DNA from: Leptobrachium leishanense
Lineage: Eukaryota > Chordata > Amphibia > Anura > Megophryidae
Assembly: GCA_009667805.1 (NCBI GenBank)
Contig: RXON01001467.1
Span: 53,554-117,553, forward strand
Length of the DNA stretch: 64,000 nucleotides
Direction of reading: 5' to 3'
A program made the translations under genes and the position numbers. The notes under the pieces were generated by a model. The model did not search any database. It saw nothing but the letters and a program-made list of their open reading frames with translations, and was not told the DNA's origin. Positions 1-10,689 of the stretch are shown here, piece after piece. Positions within the stretch are counted from its first letter, which is position 1. Each line of letters opens with the position of its first letter.

Positions 1-893
1 TGCCGCCCCAAGCAGTTGTTTATGACTAGATTAAAGGAAAACCATTTACCGTCATTTGAAACATCATTTTTATGTTTTTAAGTATTTCTATACATCCTAG
101 AAATCCGCCACTTCACGGGCAGGTTATGGGGACCTCCTAGGCACGATATTTGAAGGAATTTTTCGTTTTTATTTTTAACCCTTATTTCATGGAAAACTCA
201 CTGTCCCTTTAAAAACGTTTTTTTTAAAACTTTTTGTCCTTGTTTCCTGTCCCCCAGGGCACTACCCGGACCCCCATACACCTTTTATGGCAAATATCTA
301 GCATATATTCCCTCTTGGAGGGCACTCTAAAAATCGCATTTTCAGCCCCATTGAGGCTGGGGTCAGACGAGCGTGATTTCTACGGACTGTACGTCCGTGC
401 AGTACGGACATCGTCAGTACGGATGACGCAGTAGTGGTCACACAGTCCGTTTTTTCACTGAAGTTATTTTTTGACGGATGTAGGAGGGAAAAATAAATTA
501 CAATGAAAAAACATTCTGTCCGTCAAAAATGCTGGACGTATAAATGCAGTCCGTCTGACCATGCTCCATCACTCACACACAAAGCTATGCAGACGTTGTA
601 GACGTGGCGCACTCCACACGTCCGTTCTAGCAGTATTACGTTCTTGCCTAACCTGCGTCCGTTTGCCGCGGCCGTTGTGCGTCCGCAGTTCAGTGCGGAC
701 GTACTTCATGTGTCAGGCTCCAATGGACTTACTTTCATGCTATCACGGACGTACTTTTAGGCGCAATCACGGACGTGAACACTACGCTCGTCTGACCCCA
801 GCCTGACTTGTATTGAGTTCGCGTTCGAATTCGAACATTTGGAAAGTTAGAGTTTGAATGCGAACCGAACTCCGGGTGTTCAGCTCATCCCTA
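1..893 (+). mobile_element. 3' end of a hAT-family element (5' part outside window)
   Basis: This segment matches the 3' noncoding ends of the hAT copies ending at 21020 and 63759 and the inverted ends starting at 21747 and 56056. Shared landmarks are a stretch beginning TGCCGCCCCAAGC, the GGCACTACCCGGACCC block, a GAACATTTGGAAAGTT block, and the terminal inverted repeat GCTCATCCCTA. The right tip is at 893. A separate 449-bp inverted-repeat element is inserted at 355-803, so the hAT portion is 1-354 plus 804-893. The short open frames here have no recognisable protein and are not called. Confidence 0.8.
355..803. mobile_element. Inverted-repeat element (MITE, TTA/TGA-target family), nested in hAT end
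   Basis: Both termini are GGCTGGGGTCAGACGAGCG and its reverse complement, and the insert is flanked by TGA at 352-354 and 804-806. The related hAT end at 63671 has the same host sequence without the insert (CCCCATTGACTTG), which confirms the boundaries. The interior is rich in ACGTCCG and CGGACGT motifs in both orientations. No coding capacity. A 3-bp T-rich target duplication with these ends suggests a PIF/Harbinger-type element; that assignment is inference because no transposase is present. Confidence 0.82.
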
Positions 894-1151
894 ACCGCTA
901 GTACTGACATACAGAGTGTGCTGCATCCGCTAGCGGTGTGTGTGCGTGATTAGGAGACATCAGACACTGCTAATGTCCGGCCAACATAACGTCCAGACGC
1001 AAAAAGTGTATTATTGATGATCCGTACAAAATCACGGACGAAAATGCGCATCGTATGACCGCTATCGCGTATTCCGTGAAAAAATACGTCCATTTGTTCA
1101 AACATACTTTTTCACGGACAACGCGAAAAATGCGTTCGTCTGACCCTAGCC
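894..1151. mobile_element. Truncated copy of the GGCTAGGG inverted-repeat element
   Basis: Matches the right half of the complete copy at 56827-57252 (shared blocks CTAGTACTGAC, GTGTGTGCGTGATT and TGTCCGGCCAACATAACGTC) and ends in the terminal repeat TGACCCTAGCC at 1151. Its left end abuts the tip of the hAT copy at 893 and lacks the other inverted repeat. Confidence 0.7.
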
Positions 1152-1162
1152 TAAATGTAGGG

Positions 1163-1598
1163 AAAATCTGCAATTTCCAATTAGGGTTGGGTTAGGGTTA
1201 CAGTGTCTGTGTGTCATATGATTTGGGTTAGGGTTACAGTTTCTATGTGTCATCTGATTAGGGTTAGGTTAGGGTTACAGTTTCTGTGTGTCATATGATT
1301 AGGGTTAGGGTTACAGTTTCTATGTGTCATATGATTAGGGTTAGGTTAGGGTTACTGTGTCTGTGTCATGATTAGGGTTGGGGTTACAATTTCTATGTGT
1401 CATATGATTAGGGTTAGGTTAGAGTTAGTTTCTATGTGTCATATGATTAGTTTTAGGTTAGGGTTACAGTTTCTGTGTGTCATATGATTAGGGTTAGGGT
1501 TACAGTTTCTGTGTGTCATATGATTAGGGTGAGGTTAGGGTTACAGTGTCTGTGTCATGATTAGGGTTAGGTTAGGGTTACAGTGTCTGTGTCATGAT
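1163..1598 (+). repeat. Interstitial telomere-like satellite
   Basis: About ten irregular units of roughly 40 bp. Each combines one to three TTAGGG or TTAGG motifs with a spacer reading GTTACAGTTTCTGTGTGTC followed by ATATGA. It is a satellite containing the vertebrate telomere motif rather than a pure (TTAGGG)n tract. Further blocks occur at 6236-6320, 6415-6449 and 7568-7642, and in the opposite orientation at 21021-21200, so insertions have broken up the original array. Confidence 0.9.
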
Positions 1599-1599
1599 T

Positions 1600-1800
1600 T
1601 TATTTATTTATTTGAAAAGGATTTTAAAAGGAAGGATACATTGAGATTTCTCTCATTTTCAAGTATGTCCTGGGTTCGAGAACATTGAGTGGTTACAGTT
1701 GTTACAGAAATACAAAGTAATAAAATGCAAACTATTAAAAACAAAACACAAATATACAGATTAACATATCATGGGAAGGGCTAGAACCTTGGGTTAATTA
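1600..1800 (-). mobile_element. 3' tail of an L2-type LINE
   Basis: The stretch AAGGATACATTGAGATTTCT, followed by TTTTCAAGTATGTCCTGGGTT and an A-rich segment, matches the 3' tail of the LINE at 37972-39545 almost base for base. The element lies on the minus strand and only its tail is present. It sits at the boundary between the telomere-like satellite and the ~320-bp tandem repeat. Confidence 0.7.
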
Positions 1801-1836
1801 GGGTGATTTGCAAAGTGGAAGCAGCTGGAAAGTAAG

Positions 1837-3720
1837 CTACAAATTTCTGACCAGCACTGGGTAGGTGGGTGGATGGGGAGGGAGGGTGGGACAGCAGAGT
1901 CCAGGAGCACGCGTGGCGGCAGAGGGTGATGTGAGTGTGTGTGGCCGGGCTGTGGAAGAAAGAATTTGCAGAGTCAGATCGTGTGTGCTGTAGAGAGTAA
2001 ATTTGTTTATGACCTGGGGGGGAGAAGGGGGAGGGGCAGGCATGGGGCAGGCATATGGCAGCATGGCTTAAACAAAGCAGGAAATACATTTAGCAAGAAA
2101 AAACAGTCAAAATATTAATAGTTGCAAGCATAAAATATTAACAGTACGATTAAAGTCTAAATTGTGGCGTAGAATTGCAGAAGATATGTTGATTCGCCGG
2201 TACCTTCAGATTCAGAGTCCAGGAGCACGCGTGGCGGCAGAGGGTGATGTGAGTGTGTGTGGCCGGGCTGTGGAAGAAAAAATTTGCAGAGTCAGATCGT
2301 GTGTGCTGTAGAGAGTAAATTTGTTTATGACCTGGGGGGAGAAGGGGGAGGGGCAGGCATGGGGCAGGCATATGGCAGCATGGCTTAAACAAAGCAGGAA
2401 ATACATTTAGCAAGAAAAAACAGTCAAAATATTAATAGTTGCAAGCATAAAATATTAACAGTACGATTAAAGACTAAATTGTGGCGTAGAATTGCAGAAG
2501 ACATGTTGATTCGCCGGTACCTTCAGATTCAGAGTCCAGGAGCACGCGTGGCGGCAGAGGGTGATGTGAGTGTGTGTGGCCGGGCTGTGGAAGAAAAAAT
2601 TTGCAGAGTCAGATCGTGTGTGCTGTAGAGAGTAAATTTGTTTATGACCTGGGGGGGGAGAAGGGGGAGCGGCAGGCATGGGGCAGGCATATGGCAGCAT
2701 GGCTTAAACAAAGCAGGAAATACATTTAGCAAGAAAAAACAGTCAAAATATTAATAGTTGCAAGCATAAAATATTAACAGTACGATTAAAGTCTAAATTG
2801 TGGCGTAGAATTGCAGAAGATATGTTGATTCGCCGGTACCTTCAGATTCAGAGTCCAGGAGCACGCGTGGCGGCAGAGGGTGATGTGAGTGTGTGTGGCC
2901 GGGCTGTGGAAGAAAAAATTTGCAGAGTCAGATCGTGTGTGCTGTAGAGAGTAAATTTGTTTATGACCTGGGGGGGAGAAGGGGGAGGGGCAGGCATGGG
3001 GCAGGCTTTTGGCAGCATGGCTTAAACAAAGCAGGAAATACATTTAGCAAGAAAAAACAGTCAAAATATTAATAGATAGTTGCAAGCATAAAATATTAAC
3101 AGTACGATTAAAGTCTAAATTGTGGCGTAGAATTGCAGAAGACATGTTGAATCGCCGGTACCTTCAGATTCAGAGTCCAGGAGCACGCGTGGCGGCAGAG
3201 GGTGATGTGAGTGTGTGTGGCCGGGCTGTGGAAGAAAGAATTTGCAGAGTCAGATCGTGTGTGCTGTAGAGAGTAAATTTGTTTATGACCTGGGGGGGAG
3301 AAGGGGGAGGGGCAGGCATGGGGCAGGCATATGGCAGCATGGCTTAAACAAAGCAGGAAATACATTTAGCAAGAAAAAACAGTCAAAATATTAATAGATA
3401 GTTGCAAGCATAAAATATTAACAGTACGATTAAAGTCTAAATTGTGGCGTAGAATTGCAGAAGACATGTTGAATCGCCGGTACCTTCAGATTCAGAGTCC
3501 AGGAGCACGCGTGGCAGTAGAGGGTGATGTGAGTGTGTGTGGCCGGGCTGTGGAAGAAAGAATTTGCAGAGTCAGATCGTGTGTGCTGTAGAGAGTAAAT
3601 TTGTTTATGACCTGGGGGAAGAAGGGGGAGGGGCAGGCATGGGGCAGGCATATGGCAGCATGGCTTAAACAAAGCAGGAAATACATTTAGCAAGAAAAAA
3701 CAAACAGTCAAAATATTAAT
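1837..3720. repeat. Tandem repeat, ~317-322 bp unit, six copies
   Basis: The landmark CCAGGAGCACGCGTGGCGG recurs at about 1901, 2219, 2536, 2855, 3177 and 3499 (one base variant in the last), giving spacings of 317-322 bp. A seventh, partial unit lies at 6068-6235, so the array was interrupted by the 3721-6067 block. The minus-strand open frames repeated in each unit are low-complexity products of the repeat and show no protein family. Confidence 0.92.
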
Positions 3721-3749
3721 AGACAAGGTGGAAAGCCTGCCCAGAGGGC

Positions 3750-5535
3750 AGTCTATTGTGGATATACTGCCCCAGCTCATGGATATATGCCCCAGCTCGT
3801 GGATACTGCCCCAGCTCGTGGATATTGCCCCAGCACATGGATACTGTCCCAGCTCCTGGATACTGTCCCCCAGCTCCTGGATATTGCCCCCCCAGCTCCT
3901 GGATACTGCTCCAGCACGTGGATATATGCCCCAGCACGTGGATATATGCCCCAGCACGTGGATATATGCCCCAGCACGTGGATACTTTCCCCCTGCTCGT
4001 GGATACTGTCCCCCCCAGCTCATGGATACTGTCCACCAGCTCATGGATACTGTCCCCCAGCTCATGGATACTGTCCCCCAGCACATGGATAATGTCCCCC
4101 AGCACATGGATAATGTCCCCCAGCTCATGGATACTGTCCCCCAGCACATGGATAATGTCCCCCAGCACATGGATACTGTCCCCCAGCACATGGATACTGT
4201 CCCCCAGCTCATGGATACTGTCCCCCAGCACATGGATACTGTCCCCCAGCACATGGATACTGTCCCCCAGCTCATGGATACTGTCCCCCAGCACATGGAT
4301 ACTGTCCCCCAGCTCATGGATACTGTCCCCCCAGCACATGGATACTGTCCCCCAGCTCATGGATACTGTCCCCCCCAGCACATGGATACTGTCCCCCAGC
4401 TCATGGATACTGTCCCCCCCAGCACATGGATACTGTCCCCCAGCTCATGGATACTGTCCCCCAGCTCATGGATACTGTCCCCCAGCACATGGATACTGTC
4501 CCCAGCTCATGGATATTGTCCCCCAGCTCATGGATATTGGCCCCCCCAGCTCATGGATATTGTCCCCCAGCTCATGGATATTGCCCCCCCAGCTCATGGA
4601 TACTGTCCCCCAGCTCATGGATACTGTCCCCCCCAGCTCATGGATACTGTCCCCCCCAGCTCATGGATACTGTCCCCCAGCTCATGGATACTGTCCCCCC
4701 AGCTCATGGATACTGTCCCCCAGCTCATGGATACTGTCCCCCAGCTCATGGATACTGTCCCCCAGCACATGGATAATGTCCCCCAGCTCATGGATATTGG
4801 CCCCCAGCTCATGGATACTGTCCCCCAGCACATGGATAATGTCCCCCAGCACATGGATACTGTCCCCCAGCACATGGATACTGTCCCCAGCTCATGGATA
4901 CTGTCCCCCAGCACATGGATACTGTCCCCCAGCACATGGATACTGTCCCCCAGCTCATGGATACTGTCCCCCAGCACATGGATACTGTCCCCCAGCTCAT
5001 GGATACTGTCCCCCCCAGCACATGGATACTGTCCCCCAGCTCATGGATACTGTCCCCCCAGCACATGGATACTGTCCCCCAGCTCATGGATACTGTCCCC
5101 CCCAGCACATGGATACTGTCCCCCAGCTCATGGATACTGTCCCCCAGCTCATGGATACTGTCCCCCAGCACATGGATACTGTCCCCAGCTCATGGATATT
5201 GTCCCCCAGCTCATGGATATTGGCCCCCCCAGCTCATGGATATTGTCCCCCAGCTCATGGATATTGGCCCCCCCAGCTCATGGATACTGTCCCCCAGCTC
5301 ATGGATACTGTCCCCCCCAGCTCATGGATACTGTCCCCCCCAGCTCATGGATACTGTCCCCCAGCTCATGGACACTGTCCCCCAGCACATGGATACTGTC
5401 CCCAGCTCATGGATATTGTCCCCCAGCTCATGGATATTGGCCCCCCAGCTCATGGATACTGTCCCCAGCTCATGGATATTGGCCCCCCCAGCTCATGGAT
5501 ATTGGCCCCCCCAGCGCTCATGGATATTGCTCCCC
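3750..5535. repeat. 21-bp minisatellite, ~80 copies
   Basis: The core unit is GGATACTGTCCCCCAGCTCAT, with alternation of GCTCAT and GCACAT and with ATATTG or ATAATG variants. The C run varies from about 3 to 7, so unit length varies around 21 bp. The unit has no stop codon in any forward frame, which produces long open frames reading as short repeats such as MDTVPQL or HGYCPPA; these are not treated as genes. GC skew is extreme because the C-rich strand is constant through the array. Confidence 0.95.
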
Positions 5536-5555
5536 AGCTCAGACCCCAGACCAGA

Positions 5556-6062
5556 CATGGGGCGGCTGTTCGAATGCTCTATCGGCATTCGGACAGCCGC
5601 CCCATGAGCTCCGGCATACTTACCTTCCGGAGCGGCGCCGGGGAAGTGAAAGTGTCCCCACTTCCGGTCTTTGAAGGACCCAAGCCGCGGTCACGTGACC
5701 GGGGCTTGGGTCCTTCAAAGAGCGGAAGTGGGGAAACTTTCACTTCCCCGGCGCCGCTCGGATGCGCTCGGCAGCCGGGTAGAGGCTGCGAGCGCAGCCT
5801 CTACCCGGCTGCCGCGCGCATCCAAGCCCCGAGCGGCGGAGGGACCTTTCCCTTCGCCGCTGGGGGGTTGGATGCGCGCGGCAGCCGGGTAGAGGCTGCG
5901 AGCGCAGCCTCTACCCGGCTGCTGTGTGCATCTTGTAACCGCCGCGGCGAGCCGGCAGCCGGCTCGTGCCGCGGCGGTTGCATGCGCGCGCAACCAACCG
6001 CCGCTGGTTGCGCGCGCATGCGCAGAGTAAGGCTTGGCGACGGACACGCCAAGCCTTACTCT
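5556..6062. repeat. Chain of eight consecutive hairpins, GC-rich
   Basis: Eight inverted repeats follow one another with almost no spacer: 5556-5606, 5628-5761 (centred on GGTCACGTGACC at 5689-5700), 5760-5823, 5826-5868, 5870-5932, 5937-5979, 5980-6021 and 6024-6062. The third and fifth share the stem GCCGGGTAGAGGCTGCG. The chain directly follows the minisatellite, and together they form the block inserted into the ~320-bp array. No coding function is apparent. The architecture resembles that of the TTAA elements at 25958, 31365, 50720 and 57755, but the sequence differs. Confidence 0.88.
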
Positions 6063-6067
6063 TTTAT

Positions 6068-6235
6068 AGTATAGATAGTTGCAAGCATAAAATATTAACA
6101 GTACGATTAAAGTCTAAATTGTGGCGTAGAATTGCAGAAGACATGTTGAATCGCCGGTACCTTCAGATTCAGAGTCCAGGAGCACGCGTGGCGGCAGAGG
6201 GTGATGTGAGTGTGTGTGGCCGGGCTTCAGATTCA
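6068..6235. repeat. Partial seventh unit of the ~320-bp tandem repeat
   Basis: Resumes the unit at GATAGTTGCAAGCATAAAAT, exactly where unit six stops at 3720, and ends after GTGTGTGTGGCCGGGCTT, where it passes into telomere-like satellite. The resumption shows that 3721-6067 is an insertion or an expansion within the array. Confidence 0.88.
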
Positions 6236-6449
6236 GAGTCCAGGGTTAGGGTTACAGTTTCTATGTGTCATATGATTAGGGTTAGGTTAGAGTTACAGTT
6301 TCTATGTGTCATATGATTAGGTGTATAAATGAAAGAGAATTGTGAAGCATAATCTGCAAGACAAATCAATACACATAGTGCAGACTGCAGATACATCATT
6401 TAATCAATTATTAAGTTAGGGTTACAGTTTCTGTGTGTCATATGATTAG
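6236..6449 (+). repeat. Telomere-like satellite with a ~95-bp unrelated insert
   Basis: TTAGGG-containing units as at 1163, interrupted at about 6321-6414 by sequence I do not recognise, and resuming at 6415. It ends at the GATTAG (6444-6449) that borders the CR1 LINE. Confidence 0.8.
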
Positions 6450-7567
6450 AAACATAGAAACATAGAAAAATGTTGGCAGATAAGAACCTTTCGGCCCATC
6501 TAGTCTGCCCAATTACATGGATACTTTACCTGGATTTATCTTTTGTTTAGGATAGCCTTATGCCTATCCCATGCTTGCTTAGATTCAATTTTTGTTTTGG
6601 CCTCTACCACTTCTACTGGAAGACTGTTCCATGTATCCACCACCCTCTCAGTAAAATGCTTCCTGATGTTACTTTTAAACCTTTGCCCCACTAATCTAAG
6701 ACTATATCCTCTTGTTTTGCTACTTTGTTTCCGTTTAAATATACTCCCTTCCTCTACCTTGTGGACTCCCTTTACGTATTTAAATGTTTCTATCATATCT
6801 CCTCTGTCTCGTCTTTTTTCCAAGCTGTACATGTTAAGATCATTAAGCCTTTCCTGGTAACTTTTCTCCTTCAAGCCGTACACCATTTTAGTAGCCCTTC
6901 TCTGAACTCTCTCTAAAATGTCTATATCCTTCTGGAGATACGGTCTCCAGTACTGCACACAGTACTCCAAGTGAGGTCTCACCAGTGCTCTGTACAGTGG
7001 CATGAGCACTTCCCTTTTCCTACTGCTAATACCTCTCCCTACACAACCAAGCATTCTGCCAGCATTTCCTGCTGCTCTATTACATTGACTACTTACCCTT
7101 AGATCCTCTGCAATAATAACCCCTAAATCCCTTTCCTCAGATGTTGAGGTTAGGACTGTATCAAATATTCTATATTCAGCCCTTGGGTTTTTACGCCCCA
7201 GGTGCATTATCTTGCACTTATCCACATTAAAACTCAATTGCCACAGCTCCCACCATTTTTTTAGCTTACCTAAATCATTTGTCATTTGGCTGATCCCTCC
7301 AGGAACGTCAACCCTGTTGCAAATCTTTGCGTCATCAGCAAAAAGACATACTTTTCCATTAATACCTTCTGCAATATCACTAATAAAAATATTAAATAGA
7401 ATGGGTCCAAGTACTGACCCCTGAGGTACCCCACTGGTAACAAGACCTTGCGCCGAATAAACTCCATTTACCACAACCCTCTGTTGCCTGTCACTCAGCC
7501 ACTGCCTAGTCCAATCAACAATATTGGAATCCAAGCTCAAAGATTGCAATTTATTGATAAGCCTTTC
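6450..7567 (-). mobile_element. 5'-truncated CR1-type LINE
   Basis: The minus-strand element ends in a CTATGTTTCTATGTTTCT-type 3' tail at 6450, preceded by the typical AGATGGGCCGAAAGGTTC block. GATTAG at 6444-6449 and at 7568-7573 is a short target duplication in the telomere-like satellite. The 5' half of the element, including any ORF1 and the endonuclease, is missing, as is usual for truncated LINE copies. Confidence 0.88.
6536..7567 (-). pseudogene. CR1-clade LINE reverse transcriptase, C-terminal part
   Basis: An uninterrupted frame of about 343 residues covers the second half of a LINE reverse transcriptase. Visible motifs are SGVPQGSVLGPILFNIFI (RT motif 4 region), LFADDAK (catalytic F-A-D-D), the DLGVIIAEDL block, and the C-terminal DTWNSLPVEVVEA signature shared by CR1/L2 elements. 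The annotated start is the truncation point; upstream codons read into satellite and are not part of the protein. The first half of the RT and the endonuclease are absent, so it cannot be functional despite the open frame. The clean frame suggests a fairly recent insertion. Confidence 0.88.
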
Positions 7568-7642
7568 GATTAGGGTTAGGGTTACAGTTTCTATGTGTGT
7601 CATATGATTAGGGTTAGGTTAGGGTTACAGTGACTGTGTCAT
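7568..7642 (+). repeat. Telomere-like satellite block
   Basis: TTAGGG-bearing units continue from the CR1 insertion to the left tip of the hAT element at 7643. Confidence 0.85.
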
Positions 7643-8135
7643 TAGGGATGAGCTGTTCGGTTCGGACGGTTCGGAGTTCGCATCGAACATAGCCTGTTCG
7701 TTTGTTCGCGAACTCCGAACATTTCCGTGTGTTCGCCCACAATGCACCACAATGGACCACAATGCACTTTCCCACTGGCCTGAAGCTCGTATTTGGCTAC
7801 AGCCTTGCACCTGACCACAGGTCTGGTGCAAGACTGGTTCAACACGATGCCAAAAACGTCTCAGAGTCCTGCTTGGGCAAATTTTGCCCAATCATGGGCT
7901 CACAGAGCTAAATCCCGCAGCACACTATATAAGATTTCCACGCAGCACTTCTGCACACATTTGAGAGGAGATTTCAGAGGAGATAGTTGTTCTGTGTTCT
8001 TACTGCTGGTCTGCCACGCTACTGGGGGGGGGGTCTGGGGGGTCTCATTGCACGTGGTGCATCCTCTGCAGGGGCACGCTTGTCCTTTCTAACTGGTGCT
8101 GGCGTCTTCTTAAGCAGCAGCAACATACAGAGGAA

Positions 8136-9880
8136 TTGGTGGATTGGCTAACCAGGCCATCCTCATCCTCCGAGTTCTCTGCCAGCCAGGCTTGTAGTGC
8201 TTTACAGTCCACCTCAGCTGCCAAAGCATCTAATGCAGCCTCCATGTCCACAGCTACTCCTGCCGTAGCCTCGCTATCACACACGGAGGAATCAGCTGAA
8301 TTGTTTGACTACAATGACAGTGACACGCTGCTTGAGGATGCGCAGCAAGTACAGTGCTCTGATTCAATCTCTGAGGGGGAGTAAGGGATTATAATCAACC
8401 TAGAGGAAGGGGGTGCCAGTGATGACACTCAAATAACTGGCACTCATGTTGCCCCAGCAGCTGCAGCATACTGCCAAGTTGGCTCCAGTGACGAGGAGAT
8501 AGGGGATGAAGATGACATTGATGATGAGGTCACTGACTCCACCTGGGTGCCAGATCAAACAGAGGAATCAAGTGAGGAGGATGGGGAGGAGGTGGAGGAG
8601 GAGGAGGCACAGCAAACACGAGGTACAACATGCTCTATTACCAACCGTAGTACTAGCCAGTCCAAGGCATCAGATGTCAGAGCTGCTCTGGTGCAGAGCG
8701 CTGTTGTCTCAAAGCACACATGCAGGAACTCTGCTGTCTGGGAGTTATTTAAGAAATGTGCAGCAGAGAGCACCGTTGCTATTTGTAATCTATGTCAGAT
8801 GAGGCTGAAGCGTGGGAAAGACACCGGTCACTTGGGTACCACAAGCTTGAGGCGACATATGAACACCTGCCACACATCCCATTGGTGCAAAACTTTGCTT
8901 AGGTCCTCCTGCTCATCTGTCTCTACCCCCACTGTATGTCCTGCCATGTCATTGCCTACAACCTCCACTGACAGGGATGATGCTACAGTAATGGATGTAC
9001 AAGGACCTTCCTCACAATGTGACATCATCCCATCAGCTGAAGATTTACGCAGTCAGATTACGTTGCCGCAGCTGCTGCAGCGTAAGAAAAAATGAAGACG
9101 TCATTCCCAGCAAGCGTTCGCCTGGCAGAAATTCAAAGAGAATTCCACCTTCCCACAAACCGTCTAATCTGTGACATGCCCACCAGGTGGAACTCGACAT
9201 TAGCAATGCTCCAGTGTCTTCACAAGCAGCAGAGGGCCATCAACGAGTACCTGTGTGAGTATGGCACAAGGACAGGTTCAGGTCAACTTGTTTCCCCACG
9301 TCAGTGGCTGATCAAGGATGCATGCACTGTACTGTCACCATTTGAGGAGGCAACGAGGATGGTGAGCAGGGACAGTGCATGCATCAGTGACACAATTCCT
9401 TTAGTGTTCCTGCTGGAGCACACTCTGCAGGGAATTATAGATGTGGCTCTAGAGGCAGAGCAGCGGGAGGAAGAGGAGGCCTTCCCTAGCTCTGAAGGCC
9501 CCAGTCTTTCCGCAGACAGCATTCCAGCGGTTCCTACTCAGATCAGACAGGAGCAGGATGAGGAGGAGGAGGTGGAATATTTAAGTGGTGGGGGCATTGA
9601 AGGTGGGGAGTCCTCAAGGGAGGGTTTCGTGTGCCCAGAATCACAAGGGCTAGTGCTTGGTTGGGAGGAGGAAGTGCACGATACGGTCATCCTCATTGAC
9701 CAGGAATACTCGTAAGCTAATGCCACCTCCAACCTACACTGCATGGGCTCCCTCATAATGCACAGCCTGCTAAAGGACCCCAGTATTCGTGCTATCAAGG
9801 AGAGGGATCATTACAGGTTGACAACCCTTCTTGATCCACGATACAAGGGTAAAGTTGCAGAGCTCATCCTGCCTGCTCAG
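8136..9880 (+). pseudogene. hAT transposase (BED zinc finger), N-terminal and middle parts, decayed
   Basis: From 8136 the frame gives an acidic, serine-rich N-terminus, an in-frame stop at 8382-8384, then a BED-type finger (ICNLCQMRLKRG, followed by SLRRHMNTCH) at about 8780-8870. At about 9090 the sequence jumps from the segment after the finger straight to the middle domain (RLAEIQREFH and MPTRWNSTLAMLQ). Compared with the minus-strand copy near 24820-23975, roughly 0.85 kb is deleted, including both N-terminal catalytic acidic positions. A second in-frame stop lies at 9713-9715, and the gene is cut by the provirus at 9889. Confidence 0.85.
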
Positions 9881-9889
9881 AGGGAGGAC

Positions 9890-10541
9890 TGATATGGATA
9901 CTGCAAGCATCACAGGAATGGCCACGGTCCAGTGATGAGAGATAGCTGCTTTGTCACCAGACCCAGTGACCATACAGGAAACAGAACTCGAGTGAGAATA
10001 ATAGAAGACGAGGACACAAGTGCTGTCTCAGGTTATTTCTTTACTCTGGGGCAAAATTTCATACACCCAGTAGTTTTGTCAAACATTTGGAGCGTCACAA
10101 ATTCATGAATTACAAACCGATACGTCAGCATTATAGGAAGAGGTGTTTTTCCTACTTTGGGCAGTACCTAGACTTACACAAACATTTCCTGTACTAGCCT
10201 AGTAGGCACGCCTAAATTGACATCACAGCTATATCCTATTCTAGGAATAGGAATGTTCCATAGGATGTATTTAAACAATTGACCATGGACCATGTGTATC
10301 CTTCCCTTCCTCTCGGCTGGTCAGCCTCTCATAGTTTCTAGAGGAAATGAAATTGAATAGAACATCTGCACTCCTTGATAACAACAGGAAGCCAAGAAAA
10401 AGACCATACTTCAGCATTACCTCATGATCAGGCATTTGCTGAGCAGTCAATCTGGCCCTATATATTTATATAGATATCAAATATTACTAGAATATAGAAA
10501 TATGAATTCAATGAATTATCTACCATATTTTAAAATTTTCA
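9890..10541 (-). repeat. 3' LTR of the provirus
   Basis: 652 bp, matching 18801-19453 nearly base for base. The visible differences are one base near 10502 (GAATTC versus TAATTC) and the last ~20 bp. Ends are TGATATGG and TTTTCA on the plus strand. Confidence 0.93.
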
Positions 10542-10689
10542 ATCCGTCTTTTGATCATGAATCACGTGATCACTAATTAAAAAGAAAAGTAAACTAAACT
10601 AAACTAGTGAACCTATTACAAATGGGGTTACATTGTCATCACATTATACATATAAATCATTCTAATACGTAGAAATAAAAAAGAGAGAT

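Noticed and set aside
1160..1600. True chromosome end
   Set aside because: The TTAGGG motifs are interspersed with a regular spacer, occur in both orientations and are flanked by many kilobases of other sequence on both sides.
3430..4381. Minus-strand frames of 295 and 221 codons
   Set aside because: Reverse reading of the same minisatellite and of the ~320-bp tandem repeat.
5715..6052. Arg/Ala-rich frames in the hairpin chain
   Set aside because: GC-rich inverted repeats keep frames open on both strands; no conserved domain.
3728..6074. Long open frames of 648 and 772 codons
   Set aside because: They arise because the 21-bp repeat has no stop codon in forward frames; three frames are open at once and none shows a protein family.
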